Notes: generated by a model from the sequence alone, not told the origin. Counted from the first letter of the stretch, positions 36,292 through 44,875 are shown. The stretch: 46,852 nucleotides of DNA from Gemmatimonadota bacterium (GCA_012960225.1 DUBS01000056.1:1-46852); one strand, 5' to 3'. Program-made: numbers and translations.

Positions 36292-37224
36292 ATGAAGAAA
36301 ACTTTGCTGTTCGCCCTCGTATTTTCCTTCACCGCTGCCTCCCTCACCGCACAAACCCAGCTTCGCCTCGACGTCATCCCCGTTCAAGGCAATGTCTACA
36401 TGCTCCAGACGGCCACGGCCGGCGGGAATGTGGGGGTGCTACCTGGGCCCGATGGAGTCCTAGTGGTGGACAACCAGGTGCCGAACCTTAGTGAGAGCGT
36501 GGTCCGGGGGGTGCGGCAGATCACCGACGAACCGATCCGCTTCGTGGTCAATACGCACGTGCACGTGGATCATATCGGAGGGAACCAACTGATGGCGGGC
36601 ATGGGCGTAACAATCATCGCTCAGGAGAATGTTCACCAGCGGATGCTCAGCGAGCTCCGCATCCCCCGCGGGGGTGGGCGCTTCATGTCGCAGCCGCCTG
36701 AGAGCGCCCGGCCCGTCATAACGTTCGACAGGAGGGCTATCTTCAGGATGAACAGCGAAGAGGTCCAAGTCTTCCACGTCCCGCCCGCCCACACCGACGG
36801 CGATAGTTTCATCTACTTCGTCGATTCAGACGTTCTCCACATGGGCGACGTCTTCCGAACCAACATGTACCCGATCGTCGACGTGTATAACGGCGGCACG
36901 GTTGCAGGCATGATCAGGGCGATGCAGATCGCTGTGGACCTGGCGGGCCCCGACACAAAGGTGATTCCCGGCCACGGTTTCAGCTTCACGGATCGGGACG
37001 GACTCGTCGAGGTGCTGGACATGCTTACGGACATTCGGGACACGATCCGAGAGATGGTTGCCGGGGGTCTGCGGCTCGAGGAGGTATTGGAAGCCGGGCC
37101 TACGGCCCCGTACGACGCGCGGTGGCGGGGGTCCGAGTCGTGGACCGAACAGGACTTGATCCCGATCATCTACAGCGAGGTCGGCGGTGCGGCGCCGACC
37201 TCGCGTCGGAGGGCAAACAACTAA
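36292..37224 (+). CDS. Secreted metallo-beta-lactamase-fold hydrolase
   Basis: 310 residues from ATG 36292 (upstream in-frame TTG at 36235 rejected because it precedes the signal peptide MKKTLLFALVFSFTAASLTAQ). Metal-binding motif NTHVHVDHIGGN near residues 98-109 gives HxHxDH; PPAHTDGDSFIYF near 165 and HMGDVF near 185 supply further ligands, and VIPGHGFSF near 222 the last histidine. The fold is a two-metal hydrolase with periplasmic location; lactamase, lactonase or other substrate cannot be told apart. The gene is the most GC-rich in the window and follows the M24 peptidase by 72 bases on the same strand. Confidence 0.88.
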   Translation: MKKTLLFALVFSFTAASLTAQTQLRLDVIPVQGNVYMLQTATAGGNVGVLPGPDGVLVVDNQVPNLSESVVRGVRQITDEPIRFVVNTHVHVDHIGGNQLMAGMGVTIIAQENVHQRMLSELRIPRGGGRFMSQPPESARPVITFDRRAIFRMNSEEVQVFHVPPAHTDGDSFIYFVDSDVLHMGDVFRTNMYPIVDVYNGGTVAGMIRAMQIAVDLAGPDTKVIPGHGFSFTDRDGLVEVLDMLTDIRDTIREMVAGGLRLEEVLEAGPTAPYDARWRGSESWTEQDLIPIIYSEVGGAAPTSRRRANN

Positions 37225-37593
37225 CCCTTGACGCTCATTGGGTATGCCCTAATCAGCCCTTGGTACGCTCCTGAATGGGCACCCAGTCTTGATAGGGTGA
37301 TTCACCCCGCGAACGGTTATTTCAATCAGGGTTGTACCCTGTGTCCTAACCGTAGGAGTGTTACGTCAGCCTTTCCAAAGTGCTATACGTTTGGTCGGCC
37401 TCTGCTATCAGGATATATCAGGTCTGCTAACTAGCGTGGAGGCTCATCCGAAGAGCAGACAAAGCAAAAGATTGGGGTAGTTCTAGTGCTCGGACGAACC
37501 TCGAACTTTCTGGAGCCAAAGCTTCTGGGCCTGACGTCCTTGATTTTCTTACGGAAGGCGATGAATGGCTGCAGGAGATCCTCTGTCGACCGG
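37225..37593. other. Gene-poor stretch with clustered inverted repeats
   Basis: 369 bases between the metallo-hydrolase and actD, which converge. It holds four dyads sharing GGGT/ACCC-type arms (37240-37353), two copies of TATCAGG around 37390-37420, and a start-less plus-strand reading frame (37431-37616). No actE/actF-like cytochrome gene is visible on the minus strand: I found no CxxCH coding pattern. The longer ORF of 68 codons beginning near 37228 does not look like a protein. Confidence 0.55.
37240..37353. repeat. Cluster of GGGT/ACCC dyads
   Basis: Four dyads in 114 bases: GGGTATGCCC (37240-37249), TGGG-CA-CCCA (37276-37285), GGGTGA-T-TCACCC (37295-37307), and a nested one where ACGGTTA (37313-37319) pairs with TAACCGT (37347-37353) and encloses CAGGGT-TGT-ACCCTG (37327-37341). 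None is followed by a U-run in either direction. It could be an operator array, a structured RNA or a folded remnant of a mobile element. Confidence 0.5.
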
Positions 37594-37616
37594 CTAAACT
37601 CCCTTTACGTTCGTGA
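37431..37616 (+). pseudogene. Start-less ORF fragment
   Basis: Open frame of 61 codons between a TAA (37428-37430) and a TGA (37614-37616) with no ATG, GTG or TTG start before its last third. The translation has a protein-like pattern (for example NLELSGAKASG, PDVLDFLTEGDEWLQEIL), so it could be the 3' end of a decayed gene. It overlaps the 3' end of actD on the other strand by about 23 bases. I recognise no family, and chance is a real possibility. Confidence 0.25.
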
Positions 37617-38145
37617 CAGAGTGCGGAGGTTGATGAGGTCCTTGACGCTTGGTAGCCACGGCCTTTGATGTCCAATCCGAATACTCATCAGCTCGCATAA
37701 AAGCTGCAATAACAATCTGGCCTTCTGCTAGGTAGTGATCTAAGGGACCTGATTTCATACGAAAAAATGGCAAGCCACATTCATATAGTACTGTTGCCAC
37801 AGTAGTAAGGATTGCTCCGATAGCGATACCTTCGAAGGTGATTACACCGGTTGTCGGAAGAGGGACTATCGGCATTCCACCCGTCTCCATTGGGTATGCC
37901 TGTGATGTCAGACTCGTAAGCATGAAGGCACAGATTCCCCCGACAATTCCTCCTAGGACAGCCATTAGTGGGACATGGCTCCGTACGTGAAGGTCTGGAG
38001 GATATAACCCTTCCAATGGAATCGAACTTCGGACTTCGATATCGTTAGAATCAAAGCCATATTCTGTCAGTTTTTGCAGTGCACCCTGAGCATCTATAGG
38101 TGACTCAAATACCGCATGTAACCATGTCTTCTCGTTTCTCTGCAT
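37594..38145 (-). CDS. actD: Alternative complex III subunit ActD (DUF3341)
   Basis: 183-residue membrane subunit of the alternative complex III. DUF3341 proteins begin with a small cytoplasmic domain (WLHAVFESPIDAQGALQKL) and have two transmembrane helices, here MAVLGGIVGGICAFMLTS near 81-98 and ITFEGIAIGAILTTVATVL near 127-145, joined by a periplasmic loop. The C-terminal part FRMKSGPLDHYLAEGQIVI continues the domain. It follows actC by one base and is the last act gene here; actE and actF, normally next, are absent from the window. Confidence 0.85.
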   Translation of the reverse strand: MQRNEKTWLHAVFESPIDAQGALQKLTEYGFDSNDIEVRSSIPLEGLYPPDLHVRSHVPLMAVLGGIVGGICAFMLTSLTSQAYPMETGGMPIVPLPTTGVITFEGIAIGAILTTVATVLYECGLPFFRMKSGPLDHYLAEGQIVIAAFMRADEYSDWTSKAVATKRQGPHQPPHSVTNVKGV

Positions 38146-38146
38146 C

Positions 38147-39505
38147 CTAGGTCGTCTCCACAGTTAGATGCTCTGAAGCTGGGCGCACTTGGCCCAAGTG
38201 ATGCTCTCCTTCACGTACTTCCCAGATAGAAACGATAGGAGCGATTTGGACGAAAATCAGATAGAGCAGAACAAACAATCCAAATGAGCCAACGAGTATG
38301 CCCAATTCAGTCCAACTGGGCTGGTAAGTACCCACCGTGAAATCAAGTCGAGGCAAGCTCAACGTGCCCACCACGATCAAGAATCTCTCTATCCACATAC
38401 CGATGAGCACTCCTACACCAACAATAGCTGTAAAGAATGGTTTTCTGCCTAGTGGAAAGGACAAAACAAGCATTGGTAGGGCGACGTTGAGCAGTATCAT
38501 AGCCCAGAAAACCCAAGCGTATTGACCTGATATACGTTCTGTAAACACCGCCATTTCAGACGGTTCATTTCCATACCAAACAGTCAGGTGCTCTGCAAAA
38601 GTGAAGTAACTCCAGATCAGAGTGAAAGTTAAGAAGAGCAATCCTAGGTTGTTGAATATTTTATCATTAAGATATGATTCTAGGCCCATACCCCTGCGAA
38701 GCAGATACATCGCTACCATCAGGACAGCGATACCAGAGTAGATCGCTCCAACCACGAAGTAGGGCCCAAAAATTGTACTATGCCACATTGGCTGGCGAGT
38801 CATCGAGAAGTCCCATGAGACGATCGTATGGACTGATACCGCGACGGGAATGATGATCACCGCCAGAGCACGTATACCACTTTCGAGTGAGTGCCATTGC
38901 TGAGCCGTCCCACGCCAGCCCAGAGCTAAAAAACGGTAGATACGGGCTCTGGCACTATTCGGGTTATCAGCGATATGCCGATCTCTTAGTATTGCGAGAT
39001 CCGGGAGCATGGGTAAAAGAAGATACAATATGCTACCCGTAAGGTATGTCCCGATGGCCATCATATCCCAGACAAGTGGTGATCTGAAGTTTGGCCAAAG
39101 ACCGCGATAATTGGGTAGGGGAATCATGAACCAGAAAAGCCACGGTCTACCAAGGTGAATGAGTGGAAACAACCCACCGATCGAAAGTGCAAATACAGTG
39201 ATTGCTTCTGCACATCTAGTGACTGGTCGACGCCATTCCGCTGAAGTGACCCGCAGGATCGCTGAAATAAGCGTTCCTGCGTGACTTATTCCGATCCAGA
39301 AAACAAAGTTTGTGATGTAGAAGCCCCAAAAAACCGGACGATTTAATCCGGTGACACCGATGTCGTTCCGAACCTGGTAGCCCCAGGAATAGAAGAGCAG
39401 GGCTGCGACCGCACCTGCTAAAAGGCTTCCCAGGATCAGCTTTGGACGCCAAGAGGTAAGGGGTCGGAATAGAGGCACTTCACGTGACATTCTTCCCGGT
39501 GTCAT
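38147..39505 (-). CDS. actC: Alternative complex III quinol-binding membrane subunit ActC (NrfD family)
   Basis: Polytopic NrfD/PsrC-like protein, about 452 residues and about ten transmembrane helices, which binds menaquinol. FVFWIGISHAGTLISAILR near 67-85 includes the conserved histidine; GLFPLIHLGRPWLFWFMIP and NFRSPLVWDM near 115-145 are typical of ActC. The ATG at 39505 is preferred, with GAGGAA inside the end of actB2 as ribosome-binding site; a GTG at 39523 would lengthen it by six residues and overlap actB2. Immediately followed by actD. In known complexes ActC and ActF are two homologous subunits; only this one is present here. Confidence 0.9.
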   Translation of the reverse strand: MTPGRMSREVPLFRPLTSWRPKLILGSLLAGAVAALLFYSWGYQVRNDIGVTGLNRPVFWGFYITNFVFWIGISHAGTLISAILRVTSAEWRRPVTRCAEAITVFALSIGGLFPLIHLGRPWLFWFMIPLPNYRGLWPNFRSPLVWDMMAIGTYLTGSILYLLLPMLPDLAILRDRHIADNPNSARARIYRFLALGWRGTAQQWHSLESGIRALAVIIIPVAVSVHTIVSWDFSMTRQPMWHSTIFGPYFVVGAIYSGIAVLMVAMYLLRRGMGLESYLNDKIFNNLGLLFLTFTLIWSYFTFAEHLTVWYGNEPSEMAVFTERISGQYAWVFWAMILLNVALPMLVLSFPLGRKPFFTAIVGVGVLIGMWIERFLIVVGTLSLPRLDFTVGTYQPSWTELGILVGSFGLFVLLYLIFVQIAPIVSIWEVREGEHHLGQVRPASEHLTVETT

Positions 39506-39506
39506 C

Positions 39507-40196
39507 TCAGTGTTCCTCACCACCTTGCAAGTAAATCACTGACGGGTCCGTACCCAGGTCCTCAAGCAAATGTGAGGCACGGGCACTCTTAGCCATTTGC
39601 GCAACCCGACTTTCAGAATTCTCTAAGTCACCGAAGGTGATGGCTCGAGCTGGACACGACTGCGAACAAGCTGTCTTGATATCACCGTCTGTTACCTGAC
39701 GGCTTTCATCTTTCGCCCGATCCTGTCCTTCTTGGATACGCTGAACACAGAAAGTGCATTTCTCCATGACTCCAGCTGGTCTAACACTGACATCAGGGTT
39801 CAACTGTCTATCAAGGGGCTTTGGCCATTCCCCTGCGTGCCAGTTGAAGAAACGAACTGTATAAGGACAATTGTTGGCACAGTAACGGGTGCCGATACAA
39901 CGGCTGTATACCATTGCATTCAACCCCTCGGGAGTGCGGTATGTCGCATAGACGGGGCAGACTGGTTCACATGGTGCCGATCCACATTGTTGGCAAAGAA
40001 CAGGTAAGAATCGCACCTGGATATCAGGGAACTCTCCTTCATAGTGACGCTCTATCCGAAGCCAGTGCATCGCCCGTCCATTTCTAGCTTCTTCTTCGCC
40101 GACTGTCTGGATATTGTTTTCTGCATGACAAGCGACGACACAAGCTCCACAACCTGTGCAGCGGTCTGTATCGATTACCATTCCCCAACGAGTCAT
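39507..40196 (-). CDS. actB2: Alternative complex III iron-sulfur subunit (ActB C-terminal part, separate)
   Basis: 229-residue ferredoxin-type subunit with four Fe-S binding segments: CTGCGACVVAC near 15-25, CQQCGSAPCEPVC near 68-80, CIGTRYCANNCP near 99-110 and CTFCVQ...ACSQSCPARAI near 147-185. GTRYCANNCPYTVRFFNW is the signature of the ActB2/PsrB-DmsB-like family. In Rhodothermus and many others this domain is fused to the molybdopterin-like domain in one ActB chain; here it is a separate gene whose ATG overlaps the preceding stop by 4 bases. It passes electrons from quinol to the cytochrome subunit. Confidence 0.9.
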   Translation of the reverse strand: MTRWGMVIDTDRCTGCGACVVACHAENNIQTVGEEEARNGRAMHWLRIERHYEGEFPDIQVRFLPVLCQQCGSAPCEPVCPVYATYRTPEGLNAMVYSRCIGTRYCANNCPYTVRFFNWHAGEWPKPLDRQLNPDVSVRPAGVMEKCTFCVQRIQEGQDRAKDESRQVTDGDIKTACSQSCPARAITFGDLENSESRVAQMAKSARASHLLEDLGTDPSVIYLQGGEEH

Positions 40197-42430
40197 TGCT
40201 CTCCACCCTGATCGGTTTCATGAGGAGCCCATCCCACCGGGATGTTTTCTCCTTCACCTCGCTGCTCGTAGCTTTTCCCAAATCTTGCTAGTTCTCCAGG
40301 ACGAATACGTTCGATCCGAACCCTTGTTGAAGCCCAAGCTGGTTCATTGGTGCCATCAACCAATAAATTTCCAACTAGGTTCATAGGGTTGGACCCACGT
40401 CCTCTTGCATAGCGACCATAGTCTTGGTGGCCGTTACCGAGTGGGATGCCTACCAGTCCAGGTCGAACTGCTGGATCAATCACCGCCTGAACTTCCAGAA
40501 GCCCATTCGGCGACTGTAACCGTAGCCAATCTCCGTCTGCTACCCCGATCTCAGATGCGTCACTAGGGGATATCTCAACCCAACTGCTCCACATAATCGT
40601 AGACATGGGATCAGGAAGCTCTTGTAACCAAGGACGGTTTGCACCGCGACCGTGACCAGCCTTGATAGATGCAAATGGGATGAGCAGGAACGGGAATAAG
40701 GCTTCTTCACCATCAAAACGGGCCTGCTCTCGACTTGGACCTTCCCCGCTAGGCCCTGGAGGAGTTAATGACGGATCCCCAGTCTCGAAAATTCCACCTC
40801 TGGCGAGTGCATCTCTATAGTAGGATGAAGCATCGATGTTTCTGCTGCCTGGCAGGTTACCCAAGTCTTCATTAATCAAAGATCTGACTAGTCCTTCAAA
40901 ACTTGACCAAGGAAAAGCCGCAGAAATATCCTCTCCCATAGATTGAGCAACTGCTAAGAGCACATCACCCGGATGTTGTCCGCTGCCAAGTGGTTCTACT
41001 ACGGATTCTGCGATACCAAGAACTGGAATCCCAGTTGGAGATGCTGGCTCAATGGCATTAAAACGTTCTAGTCCAGTATTTAGCGGTAGCACCAGATCAG
41101 CCTGATACGTCGTATCATCAAAGAAGCTGCTTAGTACAACGATATTAGCTATGTCGGAGAAACCCGAAGCCAGACCCCATCCAGCTGGTAGCTCATGGAG
41201 TGGATCTGCTTCCACCACAAGTAATAATTCAATAGGCTCACCTGATTCACCACGGACTCTTGCCGCTAGGTCAGCCATGGGTGTTTGGACAGATCCTGAC
41301 GGAGACAGATGCCTTCCCAAATCAAAAGTTGCTGGGGCAAATACGCCACCTGGTTCCCCTAAATTCTCCAGAAGAAGGTTGAGGCCGAGCCCGGCAACAG
41401 TGTTGAATAGTCCGTTTGTATGCCCGGCTGCTGATCCACCTGCTACGACTACACGATGCTCTGCTGCTGCAATCTCGTGGGCAATTTTCTCAATTCTTTC
41501 GGGCAAGAGCCCGCACTCCTCTGCTGCTCCACCTAGGCTGGGCGGGGGTGCAGGAAATAGCCGTTCATATTGTCGGCGTCCTAGATCCTTAACGAGATCC
41601 TGTGAGAGCAAGATCCCGGCTATCGCTCGAGCAAATATACCCTCAGTACCAGGTACAATTGGTAGCCATTCATCAGCATTCGCTGAGGTAAGTGACATGC
41701 GGGCTTCGACCTGTGTGAGCTTGCCCCGTCTCCCCGGGCGTCCCCTTCTCATCTCTGCTACTGCATGGGTGTAGTGCACTGGATTATGCCATCGATCAAG
41801 CAAAGGGGAGCCGATTGAAAGGACATAGTCGGAGCGAGCGACATCGAAGTACGGGATAGACTCAATACCAAGACTCAGAGCGGACGCGCGACGCTCCACC
41901 CTATACTCGGGTGGTTCTAGAAAGACCGGGGAAGGCGCCCCTAATGAATCCGAAAGACGCCTTAGGAGGCCCCCTACTAATCCAGGCTCTTCCGAACCAA
42001 TGAATGCCATATTTTCGGGTGATACTGACTTCATCAGAACAGCTACTTCTGACTGTGCCCTTTCCCAAGAAAGCGCTTCAAATTCTCCATCACCTCTATT
42101 CCCGATGCGCTTCTGTGGATCTAGGATACGATCCGGATTATAGAGTTCCTGAAGAGCTGAATGGCCGAGAGCGCAAACTCCTCCTTGGTTAGTACTATGG
42201 GTGGGGTTGCCCTCAATTTTCTTGGCGTTTCCATCTACGATACGGACTTGGATGCCACATCCTTCGGGACATTGTGTGCAAACCGAGGGATACCATACGC
42301 TCTCACCGGCTAAGACTCCCGGGCGAACTGCTGGCTGCACCAGGAAGTCCTCCTCAGGGCTATCACATCCCTTGAGGAGGGGTAAGCTGGCACCTAGCGT
42401 TGAAACCTTGAGAAAATCTCTTCTACGCAC
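40193..42430 (-). CDS. actB1: Alternative complex III molybdopterin-oxidoreductase-like subunit (ActB N-terminal part, separate)
   Basis: 745-residue member of the molybdopterin oxidoreductase superfamily, large subunit of the Act complex, on the outer side of the membrane. Tat-type signal MRRRDFLKVSTLGA with GC at 21-22 resembling a lipobox. It retains a full N-terminal [4Fe-4S] motif, C51, C54, C58 and C86 (CX2CX3CX27C), which structurally studied ActB chains are reported to lack, so it may resemble QrcB or ancestral members. The C-terminal dinucleotide-binding beta domain includes WLRLQSPNGLLEV and GLVGIPLGNGHQDYGRYA. Whether it binds a molybdopterin cannot be told from sequence. Coupled to actB2 by ATGA overlap. 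Confidence 0.85.
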   Translation of the reverse strand: MRRRDFLKVSTLGASLPLLKGCDSPEEDFLVQPAVRPGVLAGESVWYPSVCTQCPEGCGIQVRIVDGNAKKIEGNPTHSTNQGGVCALGHSALQELYNPDRILDPQKRIGNRGDGEFEALSWERAQSEVAVLMKSVSPENMAFIGSEEPGLVGGLLRRLSDSLGAPSPVFLEPPEYRVERRASALSLGIESIPYFDVARSDYVLSIGSPLLDRWHNPVHYTHAVAEMRRGRPGRRGKLTQVEARMSLTSANADEWLPIVPGTEGIFARAIAGILLSQDLVKDLGRRQYERLFPAPPPSLGGAAEECGLLPERIEKIAHEIAAAEHRVVVAGGSAAGHTNGLFNTVAGLGLNLLLENLGEPGGVFAPATFDLGRHLSPSGSVQTPMADLAARVRGESGEPIELLLVVEADPLHELPAGWGLASGFSDIANIVVLSSFFDDTTYQADLVLPLNTGLERFNAIEPASPTGIPVLGIAESVVEPLGSGQHPGDVLLAVAQSMGEDISAAFPWSSFEGLVRSLINEDLGNLPGSRNIDASSYYRDALARGGIFETGDPSLTPPGPSGEGPSREQARFDGEEALFPFLLIPFASIKAGHGRGANRPWLQELPDPMSTIMWSSWVEISPSDASEIGVADGDWLRLQSPNGLLEVQAVIDPAVRPGLVGIPLGNGHQDYGRYARGRGSNPMNLVGNLLVDGTNEPAWASTRVRIERIRPGELARFGKSYEQRGEGENIPVGWAPHETDQGGEQ

Positions 42431-42478
42431 CTAAACACCATTGGTTCGTCTTCATAGTTCCCTCTGGATAATCATCCA

Positions 42479-43009
42479 TCAGTGATGACAAGTGAGGCAG
42501 TCGACACTGGCTTCGTTTTCACGATGACATGAGACACACCAACCCATATTTGCAGTATTAATCACTGGTTGAGCTAGGGCCATCTGTGAGACATCCCCAT
42601 GACACGCGGAGCAATCTATTCCTGCTCTTGCGTGCGGCTTATGCTTAAAGTGCACCATGGCCGATGTCGGAAGAACATTCACTTTGCCCCAGATTAGAGG
42701 CTCTCGTTCTTCAAGTTTTTCCATGAACTTCAATACTTCAGGGTGGTCGGGAATTACCCCCCTCCTGTGACAACTTGCACAAGAAGAAATCGGAGGCAGA
42801 CCAGCCTGAGCTTGGGTTTCTGCACCTTGGTGGCATCGGGTACACGAGATGTCATTCTCGCTATGTGCTATATGACTAAACGCTATCGGTTGTGGCAGGG
42901 CCTCTGGCAAGTCACTGGAACATCCTAGCACCATTAGTGGGCAGAATCCCCCGACCAGCTTCTTGAGGACCTGAATCAGACAGCGAGATTGTTGGGGCCT
43001 TGATATCAT
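42479..43009 (-). CDS. actA: Pentaheme cytochrome c subunit ActA, lipoprotein
   Basis: About 176 residues from ATG 43009 (TTG at 43015 possible). Signal sequence ends in a lipobox, VLGC, near residue 30. Five CxxCH heme-c motifs: CTRCH, CASCH, CSACH, CVSCH and CLTCH, the last within the final residues. Extra histidines (FSHIAHSEND, HFKHKPHARAG) suggest bis-His ligation. Five hemes equals the count of known ActA. First gene of the act cluster, 48 bases before actB1. Upstream guaB is on the same strand, 79 to 85 bases away, so read-through or a promoter of its own are both possible. Confidence 0.9.
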   Translation of the reverse strand: MISRPQQSRCLIQVLKKLVGGFCPLMVLGCSSDLPEALPQPIAFSHIAHSENDISCTRCHQGAETQAQAGLPPISSCASCHRRGVIPDHPEVLKFMEKLEEREPLIWGKVNVLPTSAMVHFKHKPHARAGIDCSACHGDVSQMALAQPVINTANMGWCVSCHRENEASVDCLTCHH

Positions 43010-43094
43010 TGACAAGCCAGAATCCCTTACTTATTGGCTTTAGAGAAGGGAGAACGCTAGAGAACTAAAGCGATTTAGGCGGTAGCCAATTCCG

Positions 43095-44573
43095 CTACAT
43101 GTGATAGTTCGGTGCTTCCCTCGTGATGGTAACATCATGAGGGTGAGATTCTCTGAGACTGCCTGGTGTAACTCGGCTAAACTGAGCGCTAGAGCGAAGT
43201 TCATCAAGAGATCCAGCACCACAGTAGCCCATCCCACTCCTGAGACCACCGACAAGCTGGTAAATCGTATCTGAAATAGGGCCCTTATATGGCACCCTAG
43301 CCTCAATACCCTCTGGAACTAGCTTGCTCTTACTCCCATGATTTTCCTGGAAGTAACGGTCTGCTGAACCCTCTTCCATCGCTGATAAGGAGCCCATGCC
43401 CCTTACGGTTTTGAATCGTCGACCCTCTAGCAGAAAGCTCTCACCTGGAGCTTCGTCCGTGCCAGCGAACATTGAACCCATCATTACCGACTCCGCCCCG
43501 GCCGCAAGAGCCTTTACAATGTCACCTGAGTAGCGGATTCCCCCATCAGCAATGATCGGTACCGACCCATCTCCACCATCAACTGCATCCATGATGGCAG
43601 TCAGCTGTGGAACACCAACACCAGTCACCACCCGGGTAGTGCAGATGGAACCCGGACCAATACCCACTTTAACTGCGTCAACTCCTCGCTCGAGCAAAGC
43701 CTGGGCCCCTTCTACAGTTCCGATGTTTCCACCCACTAATTGGGTATCTGGGAACCGCTCTCGCACATGCCCGAGTGCTTCGAGCACACCCTCGGAATGG
43801 CCATGAGCAGTATCGACCACAATCAAGTCTGCCCCAGCTTCCACTAATAATGCGGCACGTTCAATATCAACCTTCGATGCTCCAACAGCAGCGCCTACCC
43901 TAAGGCGTCCATGCTCGTCTTTGCAGGCATTCGGATATTGGCGACGCTTAAAGATGTCCTTAACAGTGATCAGTCCCTTTAGGATTCCGTCTTGGTCTAG
44001 AACTGGAAGCTTCTCGATACGGTGCTTATGGAGAAGCCTCTCTGCCTCGTCAAGCGTAGTCCCTACCGGAACAGTAACGAGGTGGTCAGAAGTCATGACC
44101 TGCTCTATAGACTTATTAAGATCAAGCTCGAACTGCAGATCTCGGTTAGTGATAATCCCAACCAGTCGTCCAGTATCCTCGACGATGGGAACTCCACTGA
44201 TTGAGAATTTCGCCATCAGCTCATGAGCGTCTTTAAGACTGTTGTCTCGCGTGAGGGTAATCGGGTTCAGAATCATTCCACTCTCAGAACGCTTAACCCG
44301 GTCTACTTCCTCTGCTTGAGCCTCGGGTGAGAGGTTTTTGTGAATAATCCCGATGCCTCCCTCACGTGCCATCTGGATAGCCAATTTCGACTCAGTGACT
44401 GTATCCATAGCTGCTGAGAGCAATGGGATCTCAATAGAAATTTCACGCGTCAAACGCGAAGACACATCCGTATCTTTCGGGTGAATCAACGAATGTCCAG
44501 GAATCAGGAGAACATCGTCGAATGTGAAGGCCTCTCTTACAATCTGGCCCCTCAGAGGCACGGCATCAGACAT
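43095..44573 (-). CDS. guaB: Inosine-5'-monophosphate dehydrogenase
   Basis: Converts IMP to XMP with NAD, the first step to GMP. 492 residues: TIM-barrel starting [17 protein letters not shown], a tandem CBS insert at about 100-210 ([20 protein letters not shown] ... [14 protein letters not shown] ... [13 protein letters not shown]) and the catalytic cysteine C311 in [15 protein letters not shown]. The flap region RYFQEN lies near 412. The CBS pair usually gives regulation by purine nucleotides. A promoter-like TTGACG-17-TATCGT at 44685-44713 and a stable hairpin at 44599-44648 lie in the leader; AGAGG precedes the ATG by about 10 bases. Confidence 0.97.
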   Translation of the reverse strand: MSDAVPLRGQIVREAFTFDDVLLIPGHSLIHPKDTDVSSRLTREISIEIPLLSAAMDTVTESKLAIQMAREGGIGIIHKNLSPEAQAEEVDRVKRSESGMILNPITLTRDNSLKDAHELMAKFSISGVPIVEDTGRLVGIITNRDLQFELDLNKSIEQVMTSDHLVTVPVGTTLDEAERLLHKHRIEKLPVLDQDGILKGLITVKDIFKRRQYPNACKDEHGRLRVGAAVGASKVDIERAALLVEAGADLIVVDTAHGHSEGVLEALGHVRERFPDTQLVGGNIGTVEGAQALLERGVDAVKVGIGPGSICTTRVVTGVGVPQLTAIMDAVDGGDGSVPIIADGGIRYSGDIVKALAAGAESVMMGSMFAGTDEAPGESFLLEGRRFKTVRGMGSLSAMEEGSADRYFQENHGSKSKLVPEGIEARVPYKGPISDTIYQLVGGLRSGMGYCGAGSLDELRSSAQFSRVTPGSLRESHPHDVTITREAPNYHM

Positions 44574-44598
44574 CGTTTAGCGACCTCTCCCAATAAGA

Positions 44599-44648
44599 CG
44601 CGCCCGCCCCTTGAAGCTCTGGGATAAGAGCGTCATAGGGCAGGCGCG
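44599..44648 (-). promoter_or_regulatory. guaB leader RNA hairpin, two-tier
   Basis: Outer stem: plus-strand 44599-44609 pairs with 44638-44648 in 11 steps, with one C/A mismatch (44605/44642). On the minus-strand RNA that position becomes G-U, so the helix is continuous only in the guaB transcript. Inner stem GCTCT (44616-44620)/AGAGC (44627-44631) with a 6-base loop. The tail after the stem is U-rich (UCUUAUU), so terminator, attenuator or protein-binding element are all possible. It ends about 26 bases before the guaB ATG. Confidence 0.55.
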
Positions 44649-44684
44649 GACCCGCTCCAGAAAACACGATTGTTACCATAGGAG

Positions 44685-44713
44685 ACGATATCTGTAGGGC
44701 CACGGAGCGTCAA
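44685..44713 (-). promoter_or_regulatory. guaB: Candidate sigma-70 promoter of guaB
   Basis: On the minus strand, TTGACG (complement of 44708-44713), a 17-base spacer and TATCGT (complement of 44685-44690). Expected transcript start near 44678, giving a leader of about 105 bases containing the hairpin at 44599-44648. Confidence 0.45.
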
Positions 44714-44875
44714 CGGGCTCATCGGATAGTCCTGCAAGACCGGTTCGTTCTGTACAAACCGAATTACCCAGGTCGGTGGACAGACTTCTAGATATCTGAT
44801 AGTGCCACCCCATCGATCTGCTTATATTTCCATTTCCGGTTCAAGAATTCAAAATACTCTAGAACCTATACCCCT

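Noticed and set aside
36460..36792. 110-codon minus-strand frame in the metallo-hydrolase gene
   Set aside because: Shadow frame caused by high GC; the plus-strand HxHxDH protein is clearly the real gene.
37225..37593. Integron attC site in the dyad-rich spacer
   Set aside because: I looked for RYYYAAC and GTTRRRY cores at suitable spacing and found only imperfect matches.
43065..43078. CTAAA-GCGA-TTTAG hairpin after guaB as a terminator
   Set aside because: Short A/T-rich stem and poor U-run on the guaB strand; too weak to call.
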